Below, in pieces: positions 59,750-64,000 of a DNA stretch of 64,000 bases (positions within the stretch are counted from its first letter, which is position 1; each line of letters begins with the position of its first letter). Origin of the DNA: Eunapius fragilis. Taxonomy: Eukaryota > Porifera > Demospongiae > Spongillida > Spongillidae. The stretch covers positions 5,819,490-5,883,489 of the forward strand of contig OY811975.1 in the NCBI GenBank assembly GCA_963681505.1, written 5' to 3'. The notes under the pieces were generated by a model. It saw only the letters and a program-made list of their open reading frames with translations, was not told the DNA's origin and searched no databases. A program made the position numbers and the translations under genes.

Positions 59750-61860
59750 AAAGCAAAGGCTGCAGGGAGAAAGGTTGTGATGCTGCCACTGATCCTTTAT
59801 GTAGTCTGGGAATCCTAGCATGATGTAGGGTCTGCAATCACACATATACCAAACTTGTTCTGATTAGTTTTGTTCATATTGTATGTTCATATGATTTCAT
59901 AATCCACAAAACCACACTCGCGTGAACTAATCAACACCCAATCACATGATTTTGGCTAATCTGGGGACCAGTACCACTGCCCAAAAGTGAATCGTGTACA
60001 AGACAAGTCAAGAAAGCTGTAAGCATGAGCACTAGCATCTCTGAGCCTGGATGATCAGAAACTCTATAGTTTCTCCAGGTTCAGTCACAGTAGGATGCTG
60101 ATAAATTACATGAGCTCGATCATCCATACGACATATAGAGCGTTGTTACAGCTTTCTTGACTTGTTTTGTACACGTTTCACTTTTGGGCAGTGGTAATGG
60201 TCCCCAGATTAGCCAAAATCGTGTGACTAGTTCACGTGAGAGTGTGGTTTTGCAGATTATGAATATCATATAAACATACAATATGAACAAAAACTAATCA
60301 GAACAAGTTTGGTGTACGTGTGGTTCCAGAACCTACATCATGCTAGGGACCCCAGACTATCCTTTATGCTGATGACACCAGTGGGAATAAGAGTAATAAA
60401 TGGCACAAGTTCGAAAGCTGGTATCTCCTCCTTTCTGGCCTTCCACATCATGAGAATGCAGACATTTTTTATGCAGCTCTGACAGCATGTCTGCGTTGGA
60501 CATTACAACCCCCATTGCTGATGAGTTGATGCAGCTAGAGAACAGTGGTGTGGTTGTCAATGATGCTTATCAGTTTTAGTGATTGCTCCACTGGTATGCA
60601 TCATTTGTGACAATACAATGGTATCCTGCTCAACCATTCGGGTGGCTCTGCTAACAAGTATTGTATATTGTGTATGGTACATAATGATATTATTTTTATG
60701 TGTTTGCTTATGTATTCTATAGTCTTAAATGTAGGCTGACAGAGTTGAGTCTCCACACCCAATCTGTGCTGAAAGGATCATACAAAACTCTCTACAGCAG
60801 ATGGCAGTGATTCATTCACAACCAACACAACAATCGAAAGAAGATCACCATACGTTCTTTGGTGTAAGAGAGGACACCAATTCAATGTTGCTTATACCAG
60901 GTGATATACACAGATGAGGTAATTCTGCAAAGCAGTATTTCATCATGCACATCTAGGCGCATACCAATTGAGGTATCACATACATGTATCATACTACTTG
61001 GTGCTTGCAAGCAGTTTTTGGAGCACATAATGCCCAGCTTGTCCAAAAGGCAAAAAACAAAAAACTAGCTCAGATCAGTGCATTCTGCTTTTCAATTTTT
61101 CGGGTTAAGGTTCATGGTAATGTGTGCTACCATTACAAATCATTTGTCAGGAGAGGCCATGAGGCCTGGTTTCAGATGGCTTTCTTTATCTAAGTCCATA
61201 CATAGGATGGAAAATGTTACTGGCTTTGTGTACACAGGTATATTCATATGTACATGTAGTCCAAAGTGATGCTTCACTTTTTGGTAGGTTTTTGGCATTG
61301 CATATTGTGACCCTACTAAGGTAAATGCATGGGCAACAGTTTTGTGCATTCTGTGAGAGAATGTATGCCCACTCTGTTGCGCTAACACAAGATCCATTAC
61401 CTTCTCCATCTTGTTGAATGTATGAAACATTATGGTCAGTCCTCCGCCTTTAGCCCTAAACGGTATGCACATGTACATGTTCCAAGTATACTTTTGATAT
61501 TACCAATAGGGGTGAATCATTTAACTCTTGCGTTTGCAAAACACCTATGGCAAGAGCAGGTTCTTAGTTGCAATATTGCAAACCGGTCAGGTTCCCAGTT
61601 ATGCACTGTCACCATAATATTGGCATATAGCAACGTCAACGTCCGTAGGAACACACCCGGCTATTTTTTCATGGATTGCCCAGGAGAAAACGATTTCCAA
61701 ATCATGGTTCATAATAGTGCTCCGGCAGGCTGCGAAGGTCACAACCTTGGCAGGTTTGGAGGACTCACTTGCTTACCCAGACTCTCAGGAGATGGCATAG
61801 TGCTCTTTTCACAGTTAGCAGCAGTGACAGCCAAACTGGCAGTTCTGTATTAATACCAGA
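59750..61860 (+). pseudogene. Plavaka-like DNA transposon fossil, copy 2
   Basis: GRKVVMLPLILY (59767-59800) continues after a 558-bp insertion as ADDTSGNKSNKWHKFESWYL then LLSGLPHHENAD (60367-60465). Next come SFFGVREDTNS-like sequence (60855-60890) and LVECMKHYGQSSAFSPKRY (61410-61460). It overlaps in content with copy 1, so these are two insertions or a tandem pair. Stops in several places; no intact gene. Confidence 0.75.
59802..60359. mobile_element. 558-bp fold-back element with 9-bp target duplication
   Basis: TCCTTTATG flanks both sides (59793-59801 and 60360-60368). The element starts TAGTCTGGGAATCCTAGCAT and ends with the reverse-complement arm ATGCTAGGGACCCCAGACTA. Arms of about 230 bp (GGGCAGTGGTA, CAAGAAAGCTGTAA and others are mirrored). 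A 9-bp duplication with long inverted ends is typical of Mutator-like elements. No transposase. Confidence 0.92.
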
Positions 61861-62159
61861 TACACGTAGATCATTTTTTGTGGGAACATCTTTTTGTCAG
61901 AAAAGTGTTGTTTAAGATTCAAATTCCAATAGCCCAACTCTCCCTGAGTCCTGTGATGCTACCCGTTTATAGTATGCTGTAAGCTGCATTCGTTAGAAGA
62001 GACATGGTTTGCAAAATCTCAGTTGTCTTGAGTGGAAAAACGCACCTTTTAAATGGGCCCATTTGTAATATTCTGGATGCGCCATTCCATTACTTTATGT
62101 CTCAGATAAAACTGTAGCTTAGTTTATACACAAATACCCTAATTTACTTACACTAGTTA

Positions 62160-62800
62160 ATTCATGTCAGATGCAACTGCTGCAAAACTACAACAGGAGA
62201 CAAAGAGACAATCCGAAACCTCAGTATGGCATCAACCTTGCTCGGGAAGGATCACAGCATCAAATTTTGATCGTGTTTCCAAGTGCAGCTTAAATCCTGA
62301 AACATAAATAGTATTTTGTCTCTCTTAAGAGATTTGATATCACCAGTGCAGTTCAAGACTCCACTCCCTCCTATGCGATGGGGTATTGATCATGAAGCCA
62401 CAGGTGCTGCATGTTATTTAACACGGTAGCAAGAAAGATATTATGGTAGAATCCTGTGGGCTCTTTCTCCATCCTGTCCACAAATTATTGGGTACAACAC
62501 CAGACAGATCTTAGTCATTCTCCACCTGAAGACCTTCTGGAAATCACATGTCCACAGAAATTCAGGGTTAATAGTGTATAAATGCTTGCCATGATGCATC
62601 ATTCTGCAGAGAATCGTAGACAAAGGCTGAAGTGGAGTGATGGGTACTCCTATCAGGTTCAAGGCCAACTTGCAGTAACGGTAAGGTTGTGGTGTGACTT
62701 TATGCACCACTGTTGAATAAAATACCATTTGATAATGCTTTCTGGTCACAAGTTGAATCAAGCTTTCTGGTCACAAGTTGAATCAAGGTTACTTAAACTG
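62160..62800 (+). pseudogene. YqaJ-type recombinase/exonuclease fossil
   Basis: Frames read VWHQPCSGRITASNFDRV (62220-62273), PPMRWGIDHEATGAACYL (62366-62420), GLFLHPVHKLLGTTPDRS (62458-62512), EDLLEITCPQKFR (62528-62566) and YSYQVQGQLAVTV...WCDF (62647-62700). These are the R.GRITAS, RWG..HE..A, LG..PD and E.KCP blocks of YqaJ nucleases, which resect double-stranded DNA ends and are carried by mobile elements in invertebrates. Frameshifts make it inactive. Confidence 0.75.
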
Positions 62801-64000
62801 TAGTTTGTTCACTCTAAAGGTACACATGTAGTGTCATCACTCAGAAAGTGTCATCACTCAGAAACAAAACTGTCTGAACTTGCAAACAAGGTTGCAAATG
62901 CGTGTGGGTGTGCATAAATTCTTATTATTCCTTGTATTTCATGTGTGCACTTACTTTTTATTATAATCATACCACAAAATACATTGGGTACATTATTGTA
63001 TGGTTTAAAACATGTCATGTTATCAATGGTGAGTGAAACTTTGTAAGCATGCAACAAACATAAAACACCTGGTTATACTTATAGGAATAGGAGAATCTAG
63101 AATGCGATAACATTGTATCTCATTGATAGCTCTTTCCACATGAATTCTTAATGATGCAATGCGTCGCGTTGTTAACACTTACTTGCACTTAGTTGGCCAC
63201 GACCATATCTAAATGGAAAAAGTGTGATGCCTATCAAACCCTTCAAGGCGGTTGACTGCGTTTGCAATGATGAAGGTATTTCAGTTACATTAATAATCAT
63301 ATGAATTGTAGAATACTTTTTCTTAAAAAAAGTAGGCATGTCTCGATCTATCTGTTCTCTAGTTGGTTATCTATTGCTTTAAATTCCAAATAAAGAAAGT
63401 AAATGCAAGTAGTGAAAATTCTAGATACTGTTGTACTAGGCCCAGAGAATCTAGTAGCGAGGCCTGTAACTTGAAGATATAGTCGCAACCATACTAAACA
63501 CCTCTATTGGTCTTAGCTTTCTTGCTCTAGAACAGTGTGCCAAGTCAGTGACAATTGTTTGTTTCCCATGCCAAAGAGAAAGGTGGTTCACTTTGTCCAA
63601 GTTAACACCAGAATGTCATGAGCATCTCAAAAGTTATAAAACCCTGTACAGTAAGCAATGTGATTATCATATCACCTCTAATTTTCCAATAGACAGCAAT
63701 ACATTTTAAAAAATCGGTTGCCCCCCCACCCCCTCCCATAAATGGAGGCTCGTTTAGGTGAGTATCCAACAATTCATCAAAACACATCCTCGAGTGCCTA
63801 AGGATGTTATAGATTTGCTGTGGAATTCATCTATAGTGATGAAAACATTGGACTAACCCGAGCACAGCAAATTTTCTTTCTTTAATTGCCCAGTATTGGG
63901 GACAATGTGATAAGTGACTTCATGCACCACACCCAAATGCTGAGGTGCACCGGGGACCCCACTGGACATGCCCACAACATGCCCATAATGAGGAAGGTTA
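62800..64000. other. No gene recognised
   Basis: AT-rich DNA to the window end. A C tract occurs at 63721-63734. Short frames only. Confidence 0.5.

Overview
This is eukaryotic DNA from an animal. It has GT-AG introns, some only 47-65 nt, AT-rich intergenic DNA, and recognisable metazoan genes (U1-70K, ITFG2, SAAL1-like). The repeats (DIRS-like, Plavaka-like, CR1/Jockey-like LINE, hAT-like, YqaJ-type) and the compact genes fit an early-branching marine invertebrate. A sponge is my best guess, but nothing in the window proves it. There is one 200-N assembly gap (27360-27559).

Layout. 1-5.6 kb: + strand 3' half of a SAAL1-like gene whose introns are filled with minisatellites and a TTAA-flanked transposon. 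5.9-7.2 kb: dead reverse-transcriptase C-terminus. 8.2-8.6 kb: small unknown gene with a frame break. 9.2-10.5 kb: - strand single-exon caspase-like protein that seems to have lost its catalytic His. 11.8-26.9 kb: complete - strand SNRNP70 (U1-70K) gene, 11 coding exons and 342 residues, all splice phases consistent. Its largest intron carries a + strand DIRS-like tyrosine-recombinase retroelement and a TTAA MITE; other introns carry fold-back elements and a 24-bp satellite. 27.7-29.9 kb: two tandem + strand paralogues of a small beta-rich protein. 32.7-36.7 kb: + strand multi-exon endonuclease/exonuclease/phosphatase (DNase I-fold) gene, with a nested transposon-in-transposon in one intron. 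37.2-37.6 kb: RT fossil. 38.1-39.3 kb: near-perfect ~1.1 kb palindrome. 41.4-51.3 kb: - strand 3' part of ITFG2 (KICSTOR subunit), interrupted by a LINE in the same orientation and other debris. 49.8-64 kb: a transposon graveyard (Gypsy gag, hAT, Plavaka-like copies, YqaJ-type exonuclease) with nested fold-back elements.

How it fits together. The host genes are unrelated housekeeping-type genes (splicing, nutrient signalling, nuclease, armadillo-like). There is no operon-like logic. The striking feature is the density of inverted-repeat elements. I count about ten fold-back or MITE-like structures from at least six families. Several are nested, and one has a perfect 9-bp target duplication. 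Exon coordinates were derived by reading splice sites and phases by hand; homology calls are from memory of the families, not from searches.
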